Part shown: piece by piece, positions 1 to 7,600 of the stretch
How the letters are laid out: every line of letters begins with the position of its first letter
Position numbering within the stretch: position 1 is the first letter of the stretch
DNA from: Bacteroidota bacterium
GTDB taxonomy: Bacteria; Bacteroidota; Bacteroidia; Bacteroidales; Prolixibacteraceae
Assembly (NCBI GenBank): GCA_023393265.1
Contig: JAEWME010000314.1
Span: 1-11,875 of the forward strand
Direction: 5' to 3'
DNA: 11,875 nucleotides
Notes under the pieces: model-generated
Told to the model about the DNA's origin: nothing
What the model saw: the letters and a program-made list of their open reading frames with translations, nothing else
Database searches by the model: none
Made by a program: the position numbers and the translations under genes

Positions 1-3
1 TTG

Positions 4-86
4 TGGGGAGAGCAGGATTCGAACCTACGAAGACGTACGTCAGCTGAGTTACAGTCAGCCCCAGTTTGCCACTTTGGTATCTCCCC
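4..86 (-). tRNA. tRNA-Tyr (anticodon GUA)
   Basis: This is a class II tRNA read on the minus strand. The acceptor stem GGGGAGA (5' end at 86) pairs with TCTCCCC, followed by discriminator A at position 4; no CCA is encoded. The anticodon stem GCTGA/TCAGC is perfect and encloses the 7-nt loop CTGTAAC, giving anticodon GUA (plus-strand bases 50-52). The long variable arm contains GACGTACGTC and the T-loop reads TTCGAAT. The length of 83 nt and the long variable arm fit bacterial tRNA-Tyr. It is the last member of the minus-strand RNA cluster inside the window; its transcript may continue beyond position 1. Confidence 0.96.
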
Positions 87-110
87 GAAACAATTATTAT
101 TGACGATTTT

Positions 111-159
111 TGATTTGCAATTGTTTGCAAGCTGACGTCTCAACTTCAATTGTAAATCA
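111..159. repeat. Inverted repeat between the two tRNA genes
   Basis: Two 13-base arms (111-123 and 147-159) are reverse complements except for one position, separated by 23 bases. On the minus strand, the direction of the tRNA transcript, the arms are TGATTTACAATTG and CAATTGCAAATCA with one A-C mismatch. The surrounding 87-184 spacer is AT-rich and has no gene. In the precursor RNA the arms would form a hairpin between tRNA-Thr and tRNA-Tyr. No T-run follows it on the minus strand, so it does not look like an intrinsic terminator. A processing or stabilising role is only a guess. Confidence 0.5.
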
Positions 160-184
160 TCATTAATCAATCATCAATTTTGTG

Positions 185-258
185 AGCCGAATCACAGATT
201 CGAACTGTGGACCCCGAGATTACAAATCACGTGCTCTGGCCAACTGAGCTAATTCGGC
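185..258 (-). tRNA. tRNA-Thr (anticodon UGU)
   Basis: Read on the minus strand, acceptor arm GCCGAAT (5' end at 258) pairs with ATTCGGC, and the discriminator base is T at 185; no CCA is encoded. The D arm has GCTC/GAGC. The T arm is CACAG-TTCGAAT-CTGTG. The anticodon arm is CGTGA-TTTGTAA-TCTCG, so the anticodon is UGU for threonine. The third base pair of that stem (29-41) is a T-T mismatch; the other four pairs are intact. It starts 9 bases after the SRP RNA ends, so the two are probably cut from one transcript. Confidence 0.95.
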
Positions 259-267
259 ATAAAAAGT

Positions 268-363
268 GGGTAAGCTACCTGCATCGCACCGCTCAACCGT
301 TTACCCTTGCTACCTTCCGATCCTGGGGGAATTCAACAGGAGCTGGTCGTACAGGACTTACCC
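268..363 (-). ncRNA. ffs: Signal recognition particle RNA, small bacterial type (4.5S)
   Basis: This RNA forms the signal recognition particle with Ffh, which targets nascent membrane and secreted proteins to FtsY and the Sec translocon. On the minus strand the ends pair exactly (GGGTAAG at the 5' end, CTTACCC at the 3' end), giving a single long hairpin of about 96 nt. The apical part carries the Ffh-binding signature: CAGGATC, the GGAA tetraloop (plus-strand 315-318), then GGTAGCAAGG. This aligns with the E. coli 4.5S segment CAGGTCCGGAAGGAAGCAG. The distal part with GGTGCGATGCAGGTAG is typical of Bacteroidota SRP RNA, as I recall it. A consensus promoter ends 5 bases upstream of the proposed 5' end. 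The exact ends are inferred from pairing. Any protein reading frame drawn across this region would be spurious. Confidence 0.93.
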
Positions 364-367
364 GGCG

Positions 368-398
368 CAAAAGTAGAAAAAATTGACTTCGCACCAAA
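368..398 (-). promoter_or_regulatory. Housekeeping promoter for the SRP RNA-tRNA cluster
   Basis: On the minus strand, TTTG (395-398) is followed after exactly 19 bases by TACTTTTG (368-375). This matches the Bacteroidota primary sigma consensus, -33 TTTG and -7 TAnnTTTG. Transcription would begin about 5 bases downstream, at or near 363, which is the first base of the paired SRP RNA. I found no other full match before tRNA-Thr or tRNA-Tyr, so this promoter may drive all three RNAs. Confidence 0.85.
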
Positions 399-543
399 TG
401 AAATCTCCGGCGAGATGTAACTTTTTTTTAATTGCCATGACTAATTCCTTAGCGGTCAATTCAGTATTCAGAAGAAAAAAATCAAGTTTTTTTTGATCTG
501 GAATTAAACGGATAAAATTCGGGACTGACAATAAAAAATGAGA

Positions 544-551
544 TATATTTG
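544..551 (+). promoter_or_regulatory. Probable -7 promoter element for the DUF4199-glycosyltransferase operon
   Basis: TATATTTG matches the Bacteroidota -7 consensus TAnnTTTG and ends 22 bases before the ATG at 574. No good -33 TTTG is seen at the usual 19-21 base spacing; TTCG at 518-521 is a poor candidate at 22 bases. The rest of the 364-573 intergenic region holds A/T tracts (T8 at 422-429; A7 and T8 around 475-494) between this promoter and the divergent SRP RNA promoter. Confidence 0.6.
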
Positions 552-573
552 TTAATCGCAAATCAAAAACACT

Positions 574-1125
574 ATGGAACAAAAATCTACCTTTTGGAAA
601 TCTGCAATGATTTATGGCCTCTATCTTGGAGTCGTGGCCGTTTTGTATTCTGTAATTCTGTATGTCACCGGTCAAAACGCCAATAAGTCGCTGGGATATA
701 TTTCTTTCGTAATTTATGCGGCTGGTATTCTCCTTTCACAAATTGCCTACCGGAACAGAGAACTGAACGGTGTTATGTCGTATGGCCGGGCACTTGGTTT
801 TGGTGTCGCCCTGATGCTTTGTGTCGGAGTAATTATGTCTTTGTATAACATCATTATTTTCAGTCTCGATCCGGGTTTGATTGATCAGATCAAGGCTGCA
901 ACAGAGGAACAATACCTGAAAAGTGGAATGAGTGAAGATCAGGTGGAAGCTACGATGGCATTCGCTTCTAAAATGATGACACCCGGATTCTTGTCTGTTT
1001 CAGTATTGTTTGGAGCCGTTTTTGGCGGAACAATTATATCTTTGATCACTTCAATTTTCGCCAAAAAGCAAGGCAATGATGATGCTTTTGACGAAGCGAT
1101 GGAAGAAGTAAAAACTGAAGAATAA
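574..1125 (+). CDS. DUF4199 domain-containing membrane protein
   Basis: The 183-residue protein has four likely membrane segments: about residues 8-32, 40-58, 72-97 and 137-163. A soluble, charged stretch (about 103-130) lies between the third and fourth, and the C-terminal tail is very acidic (AFDEAMEEVKTEE). This layout, length and the N-terminal pattern fit the DUF4199 family of Bacteroidota, whose biochemical function is unknown. The ATG at 574 follows a -7 promoter element by 22 bases, with no Shine-Dalgarno sequence. Its TAA stop is followed directly by the ATG of the glycosyltransferase, so the two are surely one operon and probably translationally coupled. A role as membrane partner of that enzyme is inference. 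It carries no motif suggesting catalysis. Confidence 0.85.
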   Translation: MEQKSTFWKSAMIYGLYLGVVAVLYSVILYVTGQNANKSLGYISFVIYAAGILLSQIAYRNRELNGVMSYGRALGFGVALMLCVGVIMSLYNIIIFSLDPGLIDQIKAATEEQYLKSGMSEDQVEATMAFASKMMTPGFLSVSVLFGAVFGGTIISLITSIFAKKQGNDDAFDEAMEEVKTEE

Positions 1126-2088
1126 ATGTCGATGGATATTTCTGTAGTTGTACCGCTTTTTAATGAAGTTGAATCGCTCCCTGAATTGACAGCCTGGATT
1201 AAACGGGTGATGGATCATCACAACTTTTCGTATGAAGTTATTTTTGTTGACGACGGAAGTAACGATGGATCGTGGGAGTTGATAGAGAAACTTTGTGCCG
1301 GCGACGCATCGGTAAAAGGTATCAAATTTAGGCGGAACTACGGAAAATCGGCCGGATTGTATTGCGGTTTTGCTCAGGCTGAGGGTAATGTTATTATCAC
1401 CATGGATGCCGATTTACAGGACAGCCCCGATGAGATTCCCGAGCTTTACCGGATGATTATGGAAGAAGGTTACGACCTTGTTTCGGGATGGAAAAAGAAG
1501 CGCTATGATCCGGTTTTATCGAAAAATCTACCGAGTAAATTTTACAACTGGACTGCCCGCCGGATGACTGGAATTAGAATTCACGATTTTAATTGTGGAT
1601 TGAAGGCATACAGGCGACAGGTCGTAAAAAGCATTGAAGTGTACGGCGATATGCACCGTTACATTCCGGTGCTGGCCAAGTGGGCCGGTTTCAGGAAAAT
1701 AGGAGAGAAGGTGGTGCAGCATCAGGAGCGAAAATTTGGAACTACCAAATTTGGCATCGAACGTTTTATTCGAGGTCCGCTCGATTTGCTGTCAGTAATC
1801 TTTATATCCCGATTCAGCAAGCGGCCTATGCACTTTTTTGGTTTGTTTGGCACACTGATGTTCCTGGTAGGTTTTGCCTCTGCTATTTGGGTTGGAACCG
1901 AAAAGATCATTCATACGCTCCATAACGAGCTGGCTCCCCGTGTGACTGAAAGTCCGTATTTCTACCTGTCGCTGGTCGCAATGATCATTGGCACGCAGCT
2001 TTTTCTGGCCGGATTTCTGGCCGAGCTTATTTTTCGCAACTCATCGGAACGAAATTCTTATTTGATAGACAAAAAGACCAACTTTTAG
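1126..2088 (+). CDS. Family 2 glycosyltransferase, polyprenyl-phosphate (DPM1/GtrB-like) type
   Basis: The 320-residue protein begins with a GT-A nucleotide-sugar domain: VVPLFNE at residues 8-14, VDDGSNDGSWE at 41-51, and the metal-binding DxD in MDADLQDSP (D94, D96). RKFGTTKFG at 202-210 matches the conserved R-x-G-x-[ST]-K block of dolichyl/undecaprenyl-phosphate sugar transferases. Two membrane helices follow (about 236-256 and 280-303). Known relatives move a sugar from a nucleotide donor to a polyprenyl phosphate at the cytoplasmic face of the inner membrane; the sugar here (glucose, mannose or other) cannot be told. The first ATG abuts the upstream stop codon; a second ATG at 1132 (MDISVVVP) would also give a full domain. 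The product probably feeds a flippase and an envelope glycan modification, but no such partner lies in the window. Confidence 0.92.
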   Translation: MSMDISVVVPLFNEVESLPELTAWIKRVMDHHNFSYEVIFVDDGSNDGSWELIEKLCAGDASVKGIKFRRNYGKSAGLYCGFAQAEGNVIITMDADLQDSPDEIPELYRMIMEEGYDLVSGWKKKRYDPVLSKNLPSKFYNWTARRMTGIRIHDFNCGLKAYRRQVVKSIEVYGDMHRYIPVLAKWAGFRKIGEKVVQHQERKFGTTKFGIERFIRGPLDLLSVIFISRFSKRPMHFFGLFGTLMFLVGFASAIWVGTEKIIHTLHNELAPRVTESPYFYLSLVAMIIGTQLFLAGFLAELIFRNSSERNSYLIDKKTNF

Positions 2089-2096
2089 CCTGCTTT

Positions 2097-2128
2097 TTTG
2101 AAGTTTTCGTTAACAGTACATCTCTTTG
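2097..2128 (+). promoter_or_regulatory. Possible promoter for the hemolysin III-like gene
   Basis: TTTG (2097-2100), a 20-base spacer, then TCTCTTTG (2121-2128) resemble the Bacteroidota promoter. The -7 word has one mismatch (TC instead of TA). It lies in the 91-base gap after the glycosyltransferase, about 50 bases before the ATG at 2180. Read-through from the upstream operon is the alternative. Confidence 0.4.
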
Positions 2129-2179
2129 CAAACAATTAGCGGTATGCACCGTTATGGCTGAAGTTTTTTTATTTTGACA

Positions 2180-2833
2180 ATGAAATCGCAATCGGAAGAA
2201 AAATACAGGAAATTGAGTTCCGGCGAAGAGCTGGTAAACAGTGTAACGCACGGAATAGGCGCGGTGCTCAGTGTCGTTGCGCTGATCGTTCTTATCATCA
2301 CTGCCGGAAATTACGGCGACGTATGGCATCTGGTGAGTTTTTCAGTTTATGGCGTCACACTGGTTCTGCTATATCTTTCGTCGACTTTATACCACAGCTT
2401 TACAAGCCCAAAACTGAAAAACCTCTTTGGTCGGTTCGATCACGTTTCCATATTTCTCCTGATTGCCGGAACATATACGCCCATTCTGCTCACAACAACC
2501 CGCGGTGCTGTTGGTTGGGCCATGTTTTTTGCCGTGTGGGCAATCGCACTGATTGGCGCTGTCATCCGTTCAATTTACGTTTATCGGTTCCGCAAGCTGA
2601 TGGTTGTTTTATACCTCCTGATGGGCTGGATGTTTGTTCTGGGCGGAAAGCAAATTTTTCAGAACCTTTCGTCAGAAAGTATTTGGTTTCTTGTTCTGGG
2701 CGGATTGGCTTATTCTGTTGGTGTCATTTTTTATATGTGGCGGAAATTGCCATACAGCCATGGAATCTGGCACTTGTTTGTGCTTGCAGGCAGCGTTCTG
2801 CACTTTTTTGCCATTTATCATACCGTTGGCTAA
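2180..2833 (+). CDS. Hemolysin III family (PAQR/TrhA-like) membrane protein
   Basis: The 217-residue integral membrane protein has about seven hydrophobic segments. It carries the family landmarks in order: EELVNSVTHGIGA near residues 16-28, SSTLYHSF at 67-74, FDHVSIFLLIAGTYTPI at 86-102, and HGIWHLF at 194-200, with H208 following. The histidines at 72, 194 and 198 are the ones expected to bind a metal, by analogy with PAQR receptors. Bacterial members were named for hemolysis by a Bacillus cereus homologue; some are now linked to membrane homeostasis, and a toxin role should not be assumed. I chose the ATG at 2180 over the in-frame TTG two codons upstream. Its stop codon touches the stop of the convergent VanZ-like gene. 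Confidence 0.9.
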   Translation: MKSQSEEKYRKLSSGEELVNSVTHGIGAVLSVVALIVLIITAGNYGDVWHLVSFSVYGVTLVLLYLSSTLYHSFTSPKLKNLFGRFDHVSIFLLIAGTYTPILLTTTRGAVGWAMFFAVWAIALIGAVIRSIYVYRFRKLMVVLYLLMGWMFVLGGKQIFQNLSSESIWFLVLGGLAYSVGVIFYMWRKLPYSHGIWHLFVLAGSVLHFFAIYHTVG

Positions 2834-3238
2834 TCAGCGGTACTGCGAAAGCACCCTTCTGGCTAATATGATGTAAACAAGAATTCCTGAAAATACTCCG
2901 GTTGCATTGGCAAGCATATCGAACCACGAAAACTGGCGTCCGTAGTGCATTTCGAGTTGCATCACTTCCATAAATAACCCCCAGCCCAAGGTCGCCGCAA
3001 CAATATAGATAAACCTGGAATATCTCAACTCTGTTTTGGTTGCCCACGACAATAATCCTGACATGCCAAAATACATGCAGAAATGGACTATCTTGTCCAT
3101 TCCCCGGAATTCGTGGACGTGTGGCAAATCGCGCATGGGAAGCAGCGAAAGCAAAGCGACGATTATCGTGTAACCAATGGTCAGCGCAACTCTAACCGAT
3201 TGACGAAGCTTCAGGAAAAAGAATAAAATAGCATCCAT
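2834..3238 (-). CDS. VanZ-like family membrane protein
   Basis: With the ATG at 3238 the protein has 134 residues and about four membrane segments. VanZ-type landmarks are DKIVHF (residues 48-53), the ExxQ pattern in FMEVMQLEMHYGR (89-101), and FDMLANATG (106-114). The founding member VanZ gives low-level teicoplanin resistance beside van operons; there are no van genes here, so this is best read as a generic VanZ-fold protein of unknown function, common in Bacteroidota. A TTG at 3265 would add nine residues (start MNNKLSPEN), but it overlaps a near-match to the -7 promoter word (GATCTTTG at 3263-3270, minus strand), so the ATG is preferred. The stop lies directly against the stop of the hemolysin III-like gene. 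Confidence 0.85.
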   Translation of the reverse strand: MDAILFFFLKLRQSVRVALTIGYTIIVALLSLLPMRDLPHVHEFRGMDKIVHFCMYFGMSGLLSWATKTELRYSRFIYIVAATLGWGLFMEVMQLEMHYGRQFSWFDMLANATGVFSGILVYIILARRVLSQYR

Positions 3239-3336
3239 ATTTTCGGGTGAAAGTTTATTGTTCAAAGATCGGGCTTATTCCCCGACAAAACGAATAAAAA
3301 CGGTTTTTAGTTCCAAACGCAAATCTTTTTAACTTT

Positions 3337-4635
3337 TTATAACGAGGAGACCAGTTGTTTAAGCCTGATTTCTGCCACTTTCAGGTTATACTCGAAATTA
3401 ATAAGTCGGGCCGACGATTGTGCATAACTGTCCTGTGCCTGGTGAAGCTCAAGCGATGTCGACTGTCCAAGTCGCAGCCGTTGCAGGCAAATATCAATGT
3501 ATTCCTTATTTAACTCGTTGTTTTCCTTCTCAATCTGCATCAGCTTTTTCTGGTTGTTGAAACCCGTGAGCGCATTCAAAAGCTCGGTGTTTACCTGAAG
3601 TTTGATGCGTTGCAGGTCATATTCGGACGATTCGACCTGAATTTTGGCGACAGCAGTTTTGCGCTTATTTTCACCCGCACTGAAAATCGGTATGGAAACC
3701 GATCCGCCGAGTTGTGGGCCGTAGGTTCTGTTATTCAGAGTCGATCCTTTCGAATTGTCTGTTTGCGAAAAATAATAGCCTGCATCAAAATTCACTTTCG
3801 GGAGAAATCCAGCGTTGAATTCGCGCAGGCTTAGCCGTGCAATATCAATCTGTTTCTGAAAAGCCTGAACGGTTGTATTATCCGAGAATATCTTCTGTTT
3901 CAGCATTTCTTCGTCAGGCGTATAATTGAGCGGAATCGAGTCGGTCACTTCGGTCATTTCCGAAGCATCTTTCCCCAACACGAGGTTCAGCGTTTTTCTT
4001 GCTGCATCAATGGTGTATTGCTGGTTGATGGCGTTTTCCATGGTCACGTTCAGGTCTATTTTAGCCTGAAGTAAATCTGTTCTGATGAGCGATCCTGCAT
4101 TGTATCCGGCTTGCGCGATGGTCACGCGTTCCTTGTTGTATGTAATAACCTCGTTAATCGAATTCAGTACTTGTTTTTGCCTGATCAGGTCGTAATAAGC
4201 GGCTATAACCTCATAAACGGTTGAAAGGACCTGCTCTTTGTACTGAACTTCGCCCAGTGCTTCAATTTCGGCCAGCTTACTTTTGGTGACAAACATTTTT
4301 CCACCGTCAAAAAGTGTCCACGAAAGTGTTGTTCCTGCCGAAAGTCCGGTCGAAGAAATACTGTTGTAATTGTTGGTAGTCCCGTTTGATAATTTCTGAC
4401 GGACATTATTCAGTTCGTAGCTTCCGGAGCCATTAACCTGAAGGGTTGGCAACATCCCGGCGTTTCCGGCAGTATTGTTTATTTTGGCGACATCGGCGTC
4501 ATTTCGGGCAACCAGGATGTCGAAATTGTTTTTGAGGGCAATGCTGACAGCCTCTTCTACAGTCACTACGTTTTGCGCCCAAAGCTGGCCAAACGGAATC
4601 AGCAGCAGTAATACGAATGTCAGTTTATTTGTCAT
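3337..4635 (-). CDS. TolC family outer-membrane efflux channel
   Basis: The 432-residue protein starts with a signal peptide (MTNKLTFVLLLLIPFGQLWA, likely cut before QN) and carries two outer-membrane-efflux repeats. The mature start, VVTVEEAVSIALKNNFDI, is the classic first helix. Long amphipathic helices surround SWTLFDGG near residues 105-112 and SVSIPIFSAGENKRK in the second half, which are the two equivalent beta-strand entry points of the family. It should trimerise into the channel that carries substrates across the periplasm and outer membrane. It is the last gene of the efflux operon; its ATG lies 11 bases inside the end of the pump gene, so the two are translationally coupled. No clear intrinsic terminator follows in the 3239-3336 spacer. 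Confidence 0.95.
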   Translation of the reverse strand: MTNKLTFVLLLLIPFGQLWAQNVVTVEEAVSIALKNNFDILVARNDADVAKINNTAGNAGMLPTLQVNGSGSYELNNVRQKLSNGTTNNYNSISSTGLSAGTTLSWTLFDGGKMFVTKSKLAEIEALGEVQYKEQVLSTVYEVIAAYYDLIRQKQVLNSINEVITYNKERVTIAQAGYNAGSLIRTDLLQAKIDLNVTMENAINQQYTIDAARKTLNLVLGKDASEMTEVTDSIPLNYTPDEEMLKQKIFSDNTTVQAFQKQIDIARLSLREFNAGFLPKVNFDAGYYFSQTDNSKGSTLNNRTYGPQLGGSVSIPIFSAGENKRKTAVAKIQVESSEYDLQRIKLQVNTELLNALTGFNNQKKLMQIEKENNELNKEYIDICLQRLRLGQSTSLELHQAQDSYAQSSARLINFEYNLKVAEIRLKQLVSSL

Positions 4636-7600
4636 TCTGAATAGTTGTTTGATTTTGGGTTGAATCTTTTTTTGCCGACATCACGATGTAGGTAACCGGA
4701 ATGACGAACAGCGTGAGTAAAAGCGAAAACATCAATCCGCCGACAACCACGATGCCCAGCGGAACGCGACTTTGAGCTCCGGCACCAAGTGCAAGCGCGA
4801 TTGGAAGTGCACCGAAAATGGTTGCCAGCGAGGTCATCAGGATGGGGCGGAAGCGAGCCGAGGCAGCTTCGAAAGCGGCGACGCTCTTGCTCAGTCCCGA
4901 CTTTTGTTTCTGGTTGGCAAATTCGACAATCAGAATACCGTTTTTCGTTACAATACCAATCAGAAGAATCATCCCGATTTCGGAGAAGATATTTAGTGTC
5001 TGGCCGAAAATCCCCAGCGCCAGCATTGCTCCGGCAATGGCCATTGGTACGGTGAGCATGATGATGAACGGGTCGCGGAAACTTTCGAACTGCGCTGCCA
5101 GAATCAGGTAAATGAGCAGCAATGCCAGCACCAGCGCAAACGAAATGTTCGAACTGCTTTCGGCGTAATCGCGCGAGGTTCCTGCAAGCGCTGTGTTGAA
5201 CGAGCTATCGAGCAACTTGTCGGCAATACGCTGCATTTCTTCGATGCCTTCGCCCAGCGTTTTTCCTTTTGCAGTATTGGCCGAAATGGTGGCCGATTTG
5301 TAGCGGTTATAATGATACAAGGTTGGCGGAGCGCTGTTTTCTGTCACTGTAACCAGGTTGTCTAGCTGAATCATCTGGCCTGTATTTGATCTCACATAAA
5401 GCGATGAAATATCGGCCGGGATATTTCGGTCTTCGCGTTTTACCTGCGCAATCACATAATATTGTTTGTTGTTCCGGAGAAAATATCCAGTTCGTCCGCC
5501 ACTGAAAGCATAATTTAAAGCATCGGAAATGTCGCGCTCATTCACGCCCAGACTGGTCGCTTTCAACCGGTCAACTTTCACGTTCAGTTCCGGCTTGTTA
5601 AATTTCAGGTCTACATCAACATTGCTGAAAACCGGGCTGTTCTGAGCTTCGTCGAGAAACTGCGGAAGTACCTGCTGTATTTTGTCGAAGTCGAGGTTTT
5701 GCAGCACAAACTGAACGGGTAGACCCCGCGAAAAAGACGTTGTGATGGTTGGCTCCTGACTGGCAATGATGCGCGCGTCGGGAATTTTGCGGTATATATT
5801 AGATATTTTTTCGTAAACGTCCTGTTGGGTAACCTTTCTTTCTTTCGGGTCTGTCAGCGTGGTAATAACAAATCCTGAATTGGCGCTTGAATTGCCACCG
5901 CCTCCGTAGCGGGCCAGTACATAAAGCGATTCGGGAATTGAATCGAGATTGAGCTGTGCCACGCGGTCGACAATCGACTGGGTGGCGCTGTATTCGGTTC
6001 CTTCAGGAGCCGTAATGGATGTGCGGATAAAACTATGGTCCTCAAGCGGTGCAAGTTCCGATTTCAGTGTCTTTGAGAAAATAAGAATGAATGCCACACA
6101 AAGGCCAAGCAGTGCAAACGAAATCCATTTCCACTGAATAAAGAATTTCAGGACTCGGCGGTATCCGCTTTCCATGCCCTGGAAAAATGGTTCGGAGGCC
6201 AGGTAGAAGCGGGAATGATGACCTGCCGATCCTCCAAGTTTAACATTCAATACAGATGTCAGCGTAAGTGAAACAAAAGCAGAGATGAGCACGGCACTTG
6301 CCACCACGATACCAAATTCGCGGAAAAGCCTTCCGGTGAAACCTTCAAGAAAAATTACCGGAATAAAAACGATTGCCAGTGTAAGAGAGGTGGAGATTAC
6401 GGCGAAAAATATTTCGCGGGTGCCTTCAAAAGCAGCCTGCCATTTATCCATTCCCTGCTCAATACGCTTGAAAATATTTTCTGTCACCACAATGCCGTCG
6501 TCGACCACCAAACCGGTGGCCAGCACAATCCCCAGCAAGGTGAGCACATTGACCGAGTAGCCAAAAATGTACATGATAAAGAAGGTTCCGATCAGCGAGA
6601 CCGGGATGTCTATCAAAGGGCGGATGGCGATGATCCAGTTTCTGAAAAACAGGAAGATGATGATAACAACCAGCGCAATGGCAATGAGCAGTGTTTCTAT
6701 CACGTCCTGAACTGACTGCCTTACGAATATCGATTTGTCGCGCTCGATATGCAGTTGAAGTCCTTTGGGCGCAGTGGCTTTTATCTGATCGAGACGTTTG
6801 TAAAACTCATCGGCGATTTGAATGTCGTTGGCTCCGGGCAGGGGGATTAAGACCAGCACCACGCCGGTGATTCCGTTGATTCTGGCGCCTGATTCTTCGT
6901 TTTGCGGCCCCAGAACTGCTTCGCCAATGTCGCTGAATCGAATGATCTGGTTATTCACCTGTTTGATGATGAGGTTGTTGAAGTCGTCTTCCGATTCAAG
7001 TCTTCCGAAAGTTTTTACTGTAAGCTCGGTTGAGTTTCCCCTGATTTTTCCACCCGGCATTTCTACATTTTCTTTCATCAGGGCGGCTGTTACGTCCGAA
7101 GCGGTAAGGTTATAGGCTACCAGTTTCTTCGGATCTATCCATAGGCGCATGGCAGGTTTCTGTTGTCCGTAAATTCCAACAGAACTCACACCTGGAATTG
7201 TCTGCAGCTTTTCCATCAACACGTTTTCGGCGTAATCGCTCAGCTCAATTTCTGTCATTTCGCTGCTCTGCGCAATTAACATGATGATAGGGTCGCTATT
7301 GGCGTCGGCTTTGGTAACTGTTGGCGGAGCATCCATATCCTGCGGTAACGAACGCATGGCCTGCGAAACTTTATCGCGCACATCGTTGGCGGCTTTTTCG
7401 AGATCGGCGCCCAGGTTGAATTCTACGGTGATGCTGCTACTGCCGATGGCCGAGCGCGACGAAATCGATTTTACACCTTCGATGCCATTGATTGACTTTT
7501 CGAGCGGTTCGGTGATTTGCGATTCGATGATTTCGGCATTGGCGCCGGTATAGTTTGCCTGAACGGTAATCACTGGCGGGTCGATGGCCGGGTAAAGCCG

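Noticed and set aside
475..494. A7-TCAAG-T8 stretch as a terminator or hairpin
   Set aside because: The stem would be only A-U pairs, and no gene ends upstream of it; it is more likely an A/T tract between divergent promoters.
358..675. Open minus-strand frame of about 105 codons at the left end
   Set aside because: It overlaps the SRP RNA promoter, the 5' end of the SRP RNA and the start of the DUF4199 gene, and its sequence resembles no family.
2137..2170. Hairpin TAGCGGT-ATGC-ACCGTTA followed by a T7 run, as a terminator after the glycosyltransferase
   Set aside because: The stem contains a G-T pair and the T run starts 9 bases after the stem, too far for a standard intrinsic terminator.
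2174..2179. TTG start giving two extra residues on the hemolysin III-like protein
   Set aside because: The ATG at 2180 is adequate and the extra residues add no conserved sequence.
2323..2871. Open plus-strand frame (about 182 codons) within the hemolysin III-like gene
   Set aside because: It is the +2 shadow of a clear PAQR-family gene, rich in Cys and Trp, with no coherent membrane or domain pattern.
2834..3238. Glycopeptide resistance function for the VanZ-like protein
   Set aside because: No van ligase, dehydrogenase, peptidase or sensor genes are nearby, and VanZ-fold proteins are widespread outside resistance clusters.
3239..3265. TTG start giving nine extra residues on the VanZ-like protein
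   Set aside because: It overlaps a near-match to the -7 promoter word, and the ATG at 3238 keeps all the family landmarks.
3295..3308. Near-palindrome TAAAAACGGTTTTTA downstream of the TolC-type gene, as a terminator
   Set aside because: There is no loop between the arms and no G/C stem, so it cannot act as a normal intrinsic terminator.
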